Below the pieces are notes generated by a model that ran no database searches, was not told where the DNA came from, and saw nothing but the letters and a program-made list of their open reading frames with translations. This document shows, piece by piece, positions 17,095 through 26,174 of a stretch of 64,000 nucleotides of DNA (the stretch's first letter is position 1; each line of letters starts with the position of its first letter). Source of the DNA: Hypericibacter adhaerens (GTDB taxonomy: Bacteria > Pseudomonadota > Alphaproteobacteria > Dongiales > Dongiaceae); NCBI RefSeq assembly GCF_008728835.1, contig NZ_CP042582.1, positions 2,941,001 to 3,005,000 on the forward strand, in the 5' to 3' direction. Both the position numbers and the translations under genes were made by a program.

Positions 17095-18168
17095 ATGAGC
17101 GTCGACCTCAACAGCGTCTTCAAGCGCTTCGGCAACGTCACGGCCGTCAACGGCGTCTCGGTCAAGATCGAGGATGGCGAGTTCTTCTGCATGCTGGGCC
17201 CGTCCGGCTGCGGCAAGACCACGACCCTGCGCATGGTGGCCGGGCTCGAGCTGCCGAGCGAAGGCCAGATCCTGATCCATGGCCGCGACGTGACATACGA
17301 GGAACCGCGCCACCGCGACATCGCCATGGCGTTCCAGGATTACGGCCTCTACCCGCATATGTCGGTGTTCCACAATATCGAGTTCCCGCTCAAGGTGCGC
17401 GGGCTCGAGGCGCACGAGCGGCGCAAGAAGGTGCATGACACGGCCGAGCGGCTCGGCATCGCCGAGCTCCTGGAACGCAAGCCGGGCCAGCTCAGCGGCG
17501 GCCAGCGTCAGCGCGTCTCGCTCGCCCGCGCGCTGGTCCGCAACCCGCGCGTCTTCCTCATGGACGAGCCGCTCTCGAACCTCGATGCCAAGCTCCGGGC
17601 TTCGATGCGCACCGAGATAAAAAAGCTCGTCAGCACGCTCGGCATCACCACCATCTATGTCACCCACGACCAGGTCGAGGCCATGGCGATGGCCGACCGG
17701 ATCGCCGTCATGAGCCGGGGCGACATGGTGCAGGTCGCCTCGCCCTTCGAGATCTATGACCGGCCCCGCACCCATTTCGTGGCCGACTTCATCGGCTCGC
17801 CCGCCATGAACATGTTCGCGGCCTCGGTCGAGCGGAACGGCGGGGTCCGCTGCTCGCCCCAGGCCTTCGCCGATGCGCTGCCGGCCGAGGAACGCGAGCG
17901 GGCGCGGCGGATCGCCGACAGCGAGGGACGGCTCTTCATCGGCGTGCGGCCGGAGAAGATGTCGATCGGTGCCGCCGGCGGCCCCCATGCCGTCGACGCC
18001 CAGGTCGAGTTCGTCGAGCCTCTCGGCCAGACCACCAACGTCTATGTCGATGCCGGCGGGCAGCGCTTCGTGGTCGTGGCCGACAAGGTGTCGGTCAAGA
18101 TCGGCGACGCGGTGGGCGTCTCTGCCGCGCCGGACCAGCTCCGCGCGGTGGCGCTCAACAACCAGTAA
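17095..18168 (+). CDS. ABC importer ATPase, UgpC/MalK-like
   Basis: 357 residues. Walker A GPSGCGKTTT (35-44), signature LSGGQRQR, Walker B VFLMDEPLSNLDAKLR and the switch histidine in YVTHDQ. The C-terminal OB-type regulatory domain (MOI/TOBE, about residues 240-357) is typical of the CUT1 ATPases. It follows the second permease by 15 bp. Confidence 0.95.
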   Translation: MSVDLNSVFKRFGNVTAVNGVSVKIEDGEFFCMLGPSGCGKTTTLRMVAGLELPSEGQILIHGRDVTYEEPRHRDIAMAFQDYGLYPHMSVFHNIEFPLKVRGLEAHERRKKVHDTAERLGIAELLERKPGQLSGGQRQRVSLARALVRNPRVFLMDEPLSNLDAKLRASMRTEIKKLVSTLGITTIYVTHDQVEAMAMADRIAVMSRGDMVQVASPFEIYDRPRTHFVADFIGSPAMNMFAASVERNGGVRCSPQAFADALPAEERERARRIADSEGRLFIGVRPEKMSIGAAGGPHAVDAQVEFVEPLGQTTNVYVDAGGQRFVVVADKVSVKIGDAVGVSAAPDQLRAVALNNQ

Positions 18169-18197
18169 CCCTTCGTTTTCCAGGGACGGAGCCGACC

Positions 18198-19841
18198 TTG
18201 AGCGCCTTCAAACGCAGCTACGACTACATCGTGATCGGCTCCGGCTCCGCCGGCGCCGTGATCGCGGCGCGTCTCGCGGAAGGCTCGTCCCACTCGGTGC
18301 TGCTGCTGGAGGCAGGCCCGGTCGATCGCCACTACACGCTACAGATGCCGGCGGCGCTGGCCCTGCCGCTCGGGAACGATCGCTTCAACTGGTTCTATCA
18401 TGGCGAGCCCGAGCCCCAGCTCGAGGGCCGCCGGATCCTGGAAGCGCGCGGGCGCGTGCTGGGCGGGTCCTCGACCATCAACGGCCTCAATTGGGTGCGC
18501 GGCAATCCGCTCGATTTCGACAATTGGGCGGCGTCGGGCCTCCCCGGCTGGTCCTATGCCGACTGCCTGCCCTATTTCAAGAAGGCGGAAACCTTCGAGA
18601 CGGGCGCCAACGCCTATCGCGGCGGGACCGGGCCCATGCGGATCGAGACCTGCAAGGCGCAGAACCCGCTGTACGAAGCTTTTCTCGCCGCCGGGCCGCA
18701 ATATGGCCTGCCGCTGGTCGAGGACCATAACGGGTTCCGCCAGGAGGGCACTCATCGCACGCAACGCAATGTCCATGGCGGCATTCGCTGGAGCACGGCC
18801 GAGGGCTATCTCCGCGGCCTGGGCCCGCGCCCGAATCTCGAGATCCGGACCGGCGTGCGCGTCCGGCGCATCGATTTCGACGGAACGCGGGCTGTCGGGG
18901 TCGAGATCGCTGCCGCAGAAGGCGCCCGAACGATCCAGGCCGAACGCGAGGTCATCCTCTCCGCCGGCGCCCTCAATTCGCCCCAGCTCCTGACCTTGTC
19001 GGGCCTCGGCGCGGCCGACGAGCTGCGGCGCCTCGGCATCAAGACGGTGGCCGACCTGCCGGGTGTCGGCCAGGGGCTCAAGGATCACGTCTCCGCGCCG
19101 GTCCAGTATCGCGCGCTCAAGAACGTGTCGGTGGCGAAGGATCTCACGCCGCTCGGCCGCGCCAGGCTCGGCCTGCAATGGTTCCTGTTCAAATCGGGCC
19201 TGGGCGCCTCGAACTTCTTCGAGGTGGGCGGCTTCGTCCGCACGAAGGGCAGCGACCGCATCCCCACCTTCCAGATCGAGTTCGTGCCGATGCTGGGCGA
19301 GATCCAGCATGGCAACGTGAAGCTCGAGGATGGCTTCCAGTATTATCTCAGCCTGATGCGGCCGACCAGCACCGGCCGTGTCTGGCTCGAATCCGCCGAC
19401 CCGATGGCGCCGCCTCGCTTCGTCTTCAATTTCCTCGAGACCGCCGACGACCGCGCGCTGGCGATCGAGGCGGTCAGGACCATCCGCGAGATCGTGCGGC
19501 AGAAGGCCTGGGACGAATATCGCAGTGTCGAGGTCACGCCGGGCCCGGAGATCCGGACCGACGACGAGATCGTGGCCTGGCTGCGCCGCTATGCCGGGAC
19601 CAACTACCACCCGAGCTGCACCTGCCGCATGGGGGCCGACGCCCAGTCGGTGGTCGATGCCAAGGCCCGCGTCCATGGCATCGACAATCTCCGCGTCATC
19701 GATGCCTCGATCATGCCGGCGATCGTCACCGGCAACCTGAACGCCCCGACCATCATGATGGCGGAGAAGCTCGCCGACGACATCCTGGGCAAGCCGCCCT
19801 TGCCGCCGGAACGCCAGCCCTACTACCTGCCGGCGGCCTGA
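18198..19841 (+). CDS. GMC-family FAD-dependent alcohol oxidoreductase
   Basis: 547 residues. FAD-binding N terminus DYIVIGSGSAGAVIAARLAE, the GMC signature GRVLGGSSTINGLNWVRG, and the C-terminal catalytic pair His (HPSCTCRMG) and Asn (GNLNAPT), as in choline-dehydrogenase-like enzymes. Start is TTG 18198 with GGGACGGAG upstream; no ATG fits the FAD motif. It sits right after the ABC genes in the same direction, so it probably takes the first step on the imported compound by oxidising a hydroxyl group. Substrate unknown; annotation as choline dehydrogenase would be over-specific. Confidence 0.92.
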   Translation: MSAFKRSYDYIVIGSGSAGAVIAARLAEGSSHSVLLLEAGPVDRHYTLQMPAALALPLGNDRFNWFYHGEPEPQLEGRRILEARGRVLGGSSTINGLNWVRGNPLDFDNWAASGLPGWSYADCLPYFKKAETFETGANAYRGGTGPMRIETCKAQNPLYEAFLAAGPQYGLPLVEDHNGFRQEGTHRTQRNVHGGIRWSTAEGYLRGLGPRPNLEIRTGVRVRRIDFDGTRAVGVEIAAAEGARTIQAEREVILSAGALNSPQLLTLSGLGAADELRRLGIKTVADLPGVGQGLKDHVSAPVQYRALKNVSVAKDLTPLGRARLGLQWFLFKSGLGASNFFEVGGFVRTKGSDRIPTFQIEFVPMLGEIQHGNVKLEDGFQYYLSLMRPTSTGRVWLESADPMAPPRFVFNFLETADDRALAIEAVRTIREIVRQKAWDEYRSVEVTPGPEIRTDDEIVAWLRRYAGTNYHPSCTCRMGADAQSVVDAKARVHGIDNLRVIDASIMPAIVTGNLNAPTIMMAEKLADDILGKPPLPPERQPYYLPAA

Positions 19842-19904
19842 GGCCGTTCGCCATGCCTGACCCTGTCCAGTTTTCGCTCAATCAGCTTACGGGAGACTCC
19901 ACTG

Positions 19905-20795
19905 ATGTCTGATCTCAAGGGGATTTGCGTTCCGATCTGCACGCCGTTCGACAAGTCGGGCGACCGGATCGACGAAGGGGCGCTCGCCGCCCATGTCGAC
20001 AGCCTGCTCGATGCGGGCGTGCATATCATCCTCTCCTGCGGCGGCACCGGCGAGTTCGCCTACCTGACCGAGGAGGAGCGCCGCCGGATCCATACGCTGG
20101 TGGGCAAGCAGGTCCGCGGCAAGGCGCGCTTCGTGGTGCAGTCCTCGGCGATCAGCACGCGCGACACGATCGAGAACGCGAAATTCGCCGAGAGCGTCGG
20201 CGCCGAGGCGATCATGGTGCTGCCGCCCTATTTCGAGGGGCCGACCATGGACGGCGTGATGTGGCATTACGAGCATGTCGCGCGCGCCATCAAGACGCCG
20301 ATCATCATCTACAACATCCCCCAGCATACCAACCGCGACGTCACGCCCGAGCTGTTCGCCCGGCTTCTGAAGATCGAGAACATCCAATACATCAAGGACA
20401 GCAAAGGCGACCTCACCCGCATCCAGCAATTGGTGGCGACCGGCGGCAAGGTCTTCAACGGCGGCGACACCCTGATGTTCCCGGCGCTCATGGGCGGCTG
20501 CGAGCGCGTCATCTGGGGCGGCGCCAACGCCGTGCCGCGCGAAGCGGTGCAGCTCTACGAGCTTTTCGCGGCCGGCAAGCTGGCCGAGGCGGCGGCGCTC
20601 TGGAAGCGCCTGCTGCCGGCGCAGATCTTCTTCTGGACCCACGACTACAACTCGGCCGTCAAGGCGGCGACGAACCTCCTCGGCGGCAAGGTCGGGATCT
20701 GCCGCAAGCCGGCCCTGCCTCTGACCGACGCCGAACTGGCCGAGCTGCGCCAGGCGCTCTCGGCCCTGGGCCGGCCGCTGGCCTCGGCCGCCTGA
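19905..20795 (+). CDS. DHDPS / N-acetylneuraminate lyase family aldolase (right arm)
   Basis: 296 residues. Schiff-base Lys164 in YIKDSKGD, Tyr136 in IIIYNIPQHTN, loop CGGTGE (45-50). It is a paralogue of the left-arm enzyme but clearly diverged: GGTGE rather than GGTTGE, and KDSKG rather than KESSG. The two arms may therefore handle different substrates or stereoisomers. Possible reactions: deaminating dehydration of a pyrroline carboxylate, or retro-aldol of a keto-deoxy acid. Followed 64 bp later by the second proline-racemase-like gene. Confidence 0.9.
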   Translation: MSDLKGICVPICTPFDKSGDRIDEGALAAHVDSLLDAGVHIILSCGGTGEFAYLTEEERRRIHTLVGKQVRGKARFVVQSSAISTRDTIENAKFAESVGAEAIMVLPPYFEGPTMDGVMWHYEHVARAIKTPIIIYNIPQHTNRDVTPELFARLLKIENIQYIKDSKGDLTRIQQLVATGGKVFNGGDTLMFPALMGGCERVIWGGANAVPREAVQLYELFAAGKLAEAAALWKRLLPAQIFFWTHDYNSAVKAATNLLGGKVGICRKPALPLTDAELAELRQALSALGRPLASAA

Positions 20796-20859
20796 CGAGA
20801 CCAGGCCCGCCTTTCCGCCCTGAAGGGCGGATCGGCGGCATCAGCAGCGGAGGATTTCG

Positions 20860-21894
20860 ATGCGCTGGTCGCAGACCTTCACCGTCGTCGACTGCCATGC
20901 CGAAGGCGAGATCGGCAAGGTCGTGACCGGCGGCGTCTTCGACGTGCCGGGCCGGACCATGTTCGACAAGATGCGCCATCTGGCCGAGCATCGCGACGGC
21001 CTGCGCAAATTCGTGCTGTTCGAGCCGCGCGGCACGGTCAACCACAACGCCAACATCATCCTGCCGACGAACAATCCCGAGGCGGCGATGGGGTTCGTGA
21101 TCCTGGAATCGACCGAGTATCCGGCCATGAGTGGGTCGAACACGATCTGCGTGGCGACCGCCCTGCTCGAGACCGGCATCCTGCCGATGAAGGAGCCGGT
21201 GACCGAACTGGTGCTGGAGGCGCCGGGCGGGCTCATCAAGGTTACCTGCGACTGCAAGGACGGCAAGGTCCGGCAGGTGAAGTTCACCAACCAGCCGGCC
21301 TTCGCCTATCACCTCGACAAGGTCGTCGAGGTCGAAGGGCTGGGCAGCCTCAAGGTCGATGTCGCCTATGGCGGCATGACCTATGTGCATGTCGATGCAA
21401 CGGCGTTGGGGCTCGGCCTCACCCGCGACGAGGCCCGCGACCTTTGCGGGCTGGGTCAGCGGATCAAGACCGCGGCCGCCGCCCAGCTCGAGGTCTCGCA
21501 TCCCGAAAACCCGCTCATTCCCGGCATCACCCAGACCCAGTTCATGGGCCCGTTCCGCCGCGAGGGCGGCCGGCTCACGGCCAAGAACACGGTGATCGTG
21601 TCGCCCGGCCGCAACGACCGCTCGCCCTGCGGCACCGGCACCTGCGCGCGGCTCGCCGTCATGCATGCGAAGGGACAAATAAAGCCGGGCGAGGTGTTCG
21701 ACCATGAATCGCTGATCGGAACCCATTTCATCAGCGAGATCGTCGGCACGACCAAGGTCGGCCGTTATCCCGCCGTGATCCCGACGGTCGCCGGGCAGGC
21801 CTGGATCACGGCCATTTCGCAGTTCGGCTACGACCCGACCGACCCCTTCCCCGAGGGCTTCACCCTGTCGGATGTCTGGCTGAAGGCGCTCTGA
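20860..21894 (+). CDS. Proline racemase family enzyme, Ser/Cys type, paralogue
   Basis: 344 residues. It aligns with the left-arm enzyme without a gap through the catalytic core and has the same pair: Ser91 in MSGSNTIC and Cys257 in DRSPCGTGTCARL. Hence 4-hydroxyproline 2-epimerase and/or trans-3-hydroxyproline dehydratase type chemistry. It sits between the lyase and an SDR. Two copies in one locus, one per arm, suggest two substrates or two directions of a pathway. Confidence 0.9.
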   Translation: MRWSQTFTVVDCHAEGEIGKVVTGGVFDVPGRTMFDKMRHLAEHRDGLRKFVLFEPRGTVNHNANIILPTNNPEAAMGFVILESTEYPAMSGSNTICVATALLETGILPMKEPVTELVLEAPGGLIKVTCDCKDGKVRQVKFTNQPAFAYHLDKVVEVEGLGSLKVDVAYGGMTYVHVDATALGLGLTRDEARDLCGLGQRIKTAAAAQLEVSHPENPLIPGITQTQFMGPFRREGGRLTAKNTVIVSPGRNDRSPCGTGTCARLAVMHAKGQIKPGEVFDHESLIGTHFISEIVGTTKVGRYPAVIPTVAGQAWITAISQFGYDPTDPFPEGFTLSDVWLKAL

Positions 21895-21911
21895 GCGCAG
21901 GGAGCGACCTC

Positions 21912-22664
21912 ATGGAGATCTCGCTGCGGAACAAATCCGCGCTCGTGACCGGCGGCACGACCGGCATCGGTTTCGCCGCCGCGCAGACGCTGGTCGAGGC
22001 GGGAGCCCGCGTCATGATCACGGGTCAGAACGCGGAGCGGGTGCAGGCCGCGGCGACCCGGCTCGGCTCCCCGGCGATCGGTATCGTCGCCGACAACCGG
22101 TCGGTCGAGGCGATCGCGGCGGTGGCCCGCCAGGCCCGGGAGCGCTTCGGCAGGCTCGACATCCTCGTCGCCAATGCCGGCGTCACCTGGTCGGCGCGGA
22201 TCGAGGAGGTGTCGGAGGCCGACTTCGACGCGCAGATGGCGATCAACTTCAAGGGCAGCTTCTTCGCCATCCAGAAATGCCTGCCGCTGATGGACCGGGG
22301 CGGCAGCGTCGTGCTCACCTCGAGCTGCCTCGACGCCAAGGGCGTGCCGGCCATGGCGGTCTATTCGGCCAGCAAGGCCGCCGTCCGCTCGCTGGTGCGC
22401 ACGCTGGCCGCCGAGCTCGCCCCGCGCGGCATCCGCGTCAACAGCGTGGCGCCGGGCCCGATCGACACGCCGATCTACGACAAGATCGGGCTTTCGTCCG
22501 CGGATGCCGACAGGCTCAGGGACGAGGAAGCCCGGGCCACCGTCATGAAGCGCATGGGCCAACCCGAGGAGGTCGGCCGCGCGATCCTGTTCCTCGCCAG
22601 CGATGCCGCCGCCTACGTCACCGGCGCCGATCTGCGCGTCGATGGCGGCTGGACCGATATCTGA
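21912..22664 (+). CDS. SDR-family oxidoreductase (right arm)
   Basis: 250 residues, classical SDR. TGGTTGIGFAAA (residues 14-25), NAG motif in ANAGVTW, catalytic Ser in LTSSCLD and intact YSASK. C terminus VTGADLRVDGGW. It starts 17 bp after the racemase-like gene. Unlike the left-arm SDR it has the full Ser-Tyr-Lys set and should be active as an alcohol dehydrogenase or ketoreductase. Confidence 0.9.
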   Translation: MEISLRNKSALVTGGTTGIGFAAAQTLVEAGARVMITGQNAERVQAAATRLGSPAIGIVADNRSVEAIAAVARQARERFGRLDILVANAGVTWSARIEEVSEADFDAQMAINFKGSFFAIQKCLPLMDRGGSVVLTSSCLDAKGVPAMAVYSASKAAVRSLVRTLAAELAPRGIRVNSVAPGPIDTPIYDKIGLSSADADRLRDEEARATVMKRMGQPEEVGRAILFLASDAAAYVTGADLRVDGGWTDI

Positions 22665-22678
22665 GAAGGCCGGCCGCC

Positions 22679-23254
22679 ATGTTCGAGACATGCCGCTGGA
22701 TCAACGAGCCGGCCCATTGGCGCCTGGAGGGCGGCCGTCTGCGGGTGACCACCGACGACCATACCGATTTCTGGCGCGAGACCCATTACGGCTTCACGCG
22801 CGACAATGGCCATTTCTTCGGATGCCCGACCGGGCCCGGCTTCACCGCCGATCTGCGGGTGCGCGCCCAGTACCGCGAGCTTTACGACCAGGCCGGAATC
22901 ATGGTGCGGCTCGACGCGACGCACTGGGTCAAGGCCGGAATCGAGCTGACCGACGGCCGGCCGCATCTCGGCAGTGTTTTGACGCTCGGGCAGTCGGATT
23001 GGGCCACCGGCCCGTTCGAGGGCGACGCCTCCGACTTCTGGATCCGCGCCAGCGTGAGCGAGGGCGTACTGAAGCTCCAGGCGTCGGCCGACGGCAAACA
23101 ATGGCCGACCCTGCGGCTTTGCCCCTTCCCCGTCACGCCCTCCTATCAGGTCGGGCCTTTCTGCTGCACGCCGGAACGGCAGGGGCTCGATGTCGAGTTC
23201 TCGGCATTCCGGGTCGGGCCGCCCCTGAACAAGGACCTGCATGATCTCTCCTGA
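22679..23254 (+). CDS. DUF1349 / concanavalin-like domain protein
   Basis: 191 residues of a beta-sandwich family related to DUF1349 (regulation of enolase protein 1-like). The pattern FWRETHYGFTRDNGHFF, YDQAGIMVRLDATHWVKAGIE and WIRASVSEGVLKLQASADG is typical. No signal peptide. The fold suggests carbohydrate or small-molecule binding, but the function is unknown. It starts 14 bp after the SDR and its end overlaps the D-serine dehydratase gene by 14 bp, so it is firmly in the operon. Confidence 0.8.
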   Translation: MFETCRWINEPAHWRLEGGRLRVTTDDHTDFWRETHYGFTRDNGHFFGCPTGPGFTADLRVRAQYRELYDQAGIMVRLDATHWVKAGIELTDGRPHLGSVLTLGQSDWATGPFEGDASDFWIRASVSEGVLKLQASADGKQWPTLRLCPFPVTPSYQVGPFCCTPERQGLDVEFSAFRVGPPLNKDLHDLS

Positions 23255-24599
23255 ACCGCCTTCCGGGCGCCCGGCCGCGGACTGGAATCCAGACCGCCTG
23301 CCTCCCGATGTGCGGGGCGGGCGGCCGACCCTGTGGTCCAATCCGCGGCATCGGACGGCGAAGACGGCGCTGGACCGCCTCACCCTCGGCCACCGGGAGG
23401 TTCGCGACGCCGGGAGCCGCTGGGCGCGTTTCGGGCCTTTGCTGAGCCGCCTGTTTCCCGAGACGGCCCCGGCTGGCGGACGCATCGATTCCCGGCTGAT
23501 CCATCTCCCCGCCGCTTTCCAGCGAAAGCTGCTGGGTTCCGGCCGCAATCCTGTTCTCGTCAAGGCCGATCACGACCTGCCGGTCACGGGCTGCATCAAG
23601 GCGCGCGGCGGCGTCTACGAGGTGTTGTCGCACGCCGAAGAACTGGCGCTGGCGGCAGGCCTCGTCGAACCTGACGGCGACTATGCGCGGCTGGCGAACG
23701 ACGAGGCGCGCCGGCTGTTCGGCGGGCACAGCATCGTCGTCGGATCGACCGGCAATCTCGGCTTCAGCGTCGGCGTGATCGCCCGCGCCCTCGGCTTCAA
23801 GGCCGAGGTCCATATGTCGAGCGACGCCAAGAGCTGGAAAAAGGATCGGCTGCGCGCCTTGGCGGTCAAGGTCGTCGAGCATGAGGGCGACTACACCACC
23901 GCCGTCGCAGCGGCGCGCGCCGCGGCCGCTCGCGACGCCAAGGCCTATTTCATCGATGACGAGAATTCGTTGCGGCTCTTCCTGGGCTATGCGGTGGCCG
24001 CCGCCGATCTCGCCCGGCAGCTCGCGGCCGACGACATCCCGGTCGATGCGGACCACCCGCTCATCCTCTACCTGCCTTGCGGCGTCGGCGGCGCGCCCGG
24101 CGGGATCACGCTCGGCCTCAAGCTGATCTTCGGGGATGCCGCGGTCTGCCTGATGGTGGAGCCGGTACGATCGCCCTGCATGCTCGTCCAGCTCGCCGCC
24201 GGGCCCGCCCGCAGCGTCTCGGTCTACGACGCCGGGCTCGACAACCGGACGGACGCCGATGGCCTGGCCGTGGCCGCGGCCTCGATGCTCGTCGCGCGCA
24301 TGATCGGCGAGCTCGTCGATGGCTGCATCACGGTCGAGGACCGGAGCCTCTATGAGTGGGCGTCTCACGCGTGGCACGAAGCCGGCCTCAGGCTCGAACC
24401 CTCGGCCGCGGCCGGCTTCGCGGCGGCGGCAGTTCTGGCCGACGCCGCGAAAGCGGGCGCGCGCTCGCCCGTCATCGAGGCGGCCAGCAAGCCCGGCGCC
24501 ACGCACCTGATCTGGACCACCGGCGGCCAGCTTCTTCCCCAGCAGGAGTTCGATCGCGTTCTCGCGCAGGCCCGCGCACCGGTCGACGCAACCCCTTAG
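23241..24599 (+). CDS. dsdA: D-serine dehydratase (DsdA-type, PLP)
   Basis: 452 residues. PLP lysine Lys120 in TGCIKARGGVYEVL, phosphate-binding GSTGNLG loop and PCGVGGAPGG, all as in DsdA. Converts D-serine, and in some homologues D-threonine, to the 2-oxo acid and ammonia. E. coli dsdA sits with a D-serine permease; here it sits with a proline-racemase-like enzyme, lyase and aldehyde dehydrogenase. That suggests a broader D-configured beta-hydroxy amino acid substrate in this pathway (inference). Confidence 0.92.
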   Translation: MISPEPPSGRPAADWNPDRLPPDVRGGRPTLWSNPRHRTAKTALDRLTLGHREVRDAGSRWARFGPLLSRLFPETAPAGGRIDSRLIHLPAAFQRKLLGSGRNPVLVKADHDLPVTGCIKARGGVYEVLSHAEELALAAGLVEPDGDYARLANDEARRLFGGHSIVVGSTGNLGFSVGVIARALGFKAEVHMSSDAKSWKKDRLRALAVKVVEHEGDYTTAVAAARAAAARDAKAYFIDDENSLRLFLGYAVAAADLARQLAADDIPVDADHPLILYLPCGVGGAPGGITLGLKLIFGDAAVCLMVEPVRSPCMLVQLAAGPARSVSVYDAGLDNRTDADGLAVAAASMLVARMIGELVDGCITVEDRSLYEWASHAWHEAGLRLEPSAAAGFAAAAVLADAAKAGARSPVIEAASKPGATHLIWTTGGQLLPQQEFDRVLAQARAPVDATP

Positions 24600-24616
24600 C
24601 CAGCAGAAAAACCATC

Positions 24617-26107
24617 ATGAGAACCTACCGGAACTGGATCGACGGCGCCTGGGCATCGGACAGCGGTGCCATGATCGAACGCCACTCCCCGGCGCACGGC
24701 GCGCTGCTCGCGCGTTTCCAAGCCTCCGGCCCGGATCACGTCGCCGCGGCGGTTACCGCCGCCCGCCGCGCGTTCGACAGGCGTGGCGGCTGGCCCTCGT
24801 TTCCCGCGAGCCAGCGCGCGGGCCTGCTGCAGAAGCTGGCCGATCTGATGGAACGGGATGCGGAGCGGCTTGCGGTCATCGAGGCGGAAGAGGTCGGCAA
24901 GCCGATCCGCTTCGCGCGCGGCGAGGTCGCGGGCTCGATCGAGCTCACCCGCTATGCGGGGGCGCTCGCCTGGCAGATATCGGGCGATGTCTTCAGCCAT
25001 CTGGGCGACGACAAGCTCGGCCTCGTCACGCGCGAGCCCCGGGGCGTCGTCGGCATGATCATTCCCTGGAACTTCCCCCTGGTGACGCTGTTCCAGAAGC
25101 TTCCGTTCGCGCTGGCCGCCGGCTGCAGCGTGGTGGTGAAACCGTCGGAGCTGACCTCGGGCACGGCTCTCGAGGTCGCCGCCCTGTCCGCGGAGGCGGG
25201 ATTCCCCGCCGGCGTCATCAACATCGTGACCGGAACGGGCAGCGACGTCGGCGAGGCGCTGACGGACCATCCCGGCATCGACATGATGTCCTTCACCGGT
25301 TCGACCGCGGTCGGCAAGCGCATCGCCGGCAAGGCGGGCGCGGCGCTCAAGCGCGTGGCCCTGGAGCTGGGCGGCAAGGCCGCCAACACCGTCTTCGCCG
25401 ATGCCGACCTGGAAGCAGCGCTCGACGGCGTGCTGTTCGGCATGATCCTCAACCAGGGCGAGGAATGCTGCGCGGGTTCCCGGCTGCTGGTCGAGCAGAG
25501 CATCGCCCGCGATTTCGTCGAGCGGCTCGTCGAACGGGCCCGGAAGATCGTCGTCGGCATGCCGCTCGACGAGCGCACCGATATCGGCGCCCTCATCCAT
25601 GAGCAGCATCTGGAGAAAGTCCTGGGCTATATCGCCAAGGGCCAGGCGGAGGGCGCCCAGCTCGCCATCGGCGGCGATCGCCTGCGGCGGGATGGGCTCG
25701 AGAAAGGCTTCTTCGTCGGCCCGACGGTCCTCACCCGGGTGACGCCGGCCATGACGGTCTTCCGCGAGGAGATCTTCGGGCCGGTCCTGACCGTGACGCC
25801 CTTCGACGGCGTCGAACAGGCCGTCGCCCTCGCCAACGATACCGCCTTCGGTCTCGCCAACGGGCTCTGGACCAAGGATGTCGACAAGGCGCTCCAGGTC
25901 TCCAAGCGCCTCAAGAGCGGCACCGTCTACGTGAACACCTATCTGGAGACGGCCCCGCAGCTGCCGTTCGGCGGGTTCAAGCAGAGCGGCATCGGACGGG
26001 AGAACGGGCTCGACGGGCTGCTCGAATTCACCGAGGTCAAGTCGACCTTCGTGAAGCTGGGAGCCCGGCCTCCGGCCCTGCCGCATGTCCACGCTGGACC
26101 CAGGTAG
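24617..26107 (+). CDS. Aldehyde dehydrogenase (right arm)
   Basis: 496 residues with the complete ALDH set: Glu250 in ALELGGKAAN, Cys284 in GEECCAGSR, IIPWNFP and GSTAVGKR. Same general family as the left-arm enzyme but diverged, with a betaine-aldehyde / phenylacetaldehyde dehydrogenase-like appearance. Last gene of the right arm, 17 bp after dsdA. It probably oxidises the terminal aldehyde to a central-metabolism acid. Confidence 0.9.
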   Translation: MRTYRNWIDGAWASDSGAMIERHSPAHGALLARFQASGPDHVAAAVTAARRAFDRRGGWPSFPASQRAGLLQKLADLMERDAERLAVIEAEEVGKPIRFARGEVAGSIELTRYAGALAWQISGDVFSHLGDDKLGLVTREPRGVVGMIIPWNFPLVTLFQKLPFALAAGCSVVVKPSELTSGTALEVAALSAEAGFPAGVINIVTGTGSDVGEALTDHPGIDMMSFTGSTAVGKRIAGKAGAALKRVALELGGKAANTVFADADLEAALDGVLFGMILNQGEECCAGSRLLVEQSIARDFVERLVERARKIVVGMPLDERTDIGALIHEQHLEKVLGYIAKGQAEGAQLAIGGDRLRRDGLEKGFFVGPTVLTRVTPAMTVFREEIFGPVLTVTPFDGVEQAVALANDTAFGLANGLWTKDVDKALQVSKRLKSGTVYVNTYLETAPQLPFGGFKQSGIGRENGLDGLLEFTEVKSTFVKLGARPPALPHVHAGPR

Positions 26108-26174
26108 ACACGAGGAAGCCTATGGCACAGCTCCCGTCCGGCAGGTCGGGGACAGGCGCTGAAGGCGCGGATGG

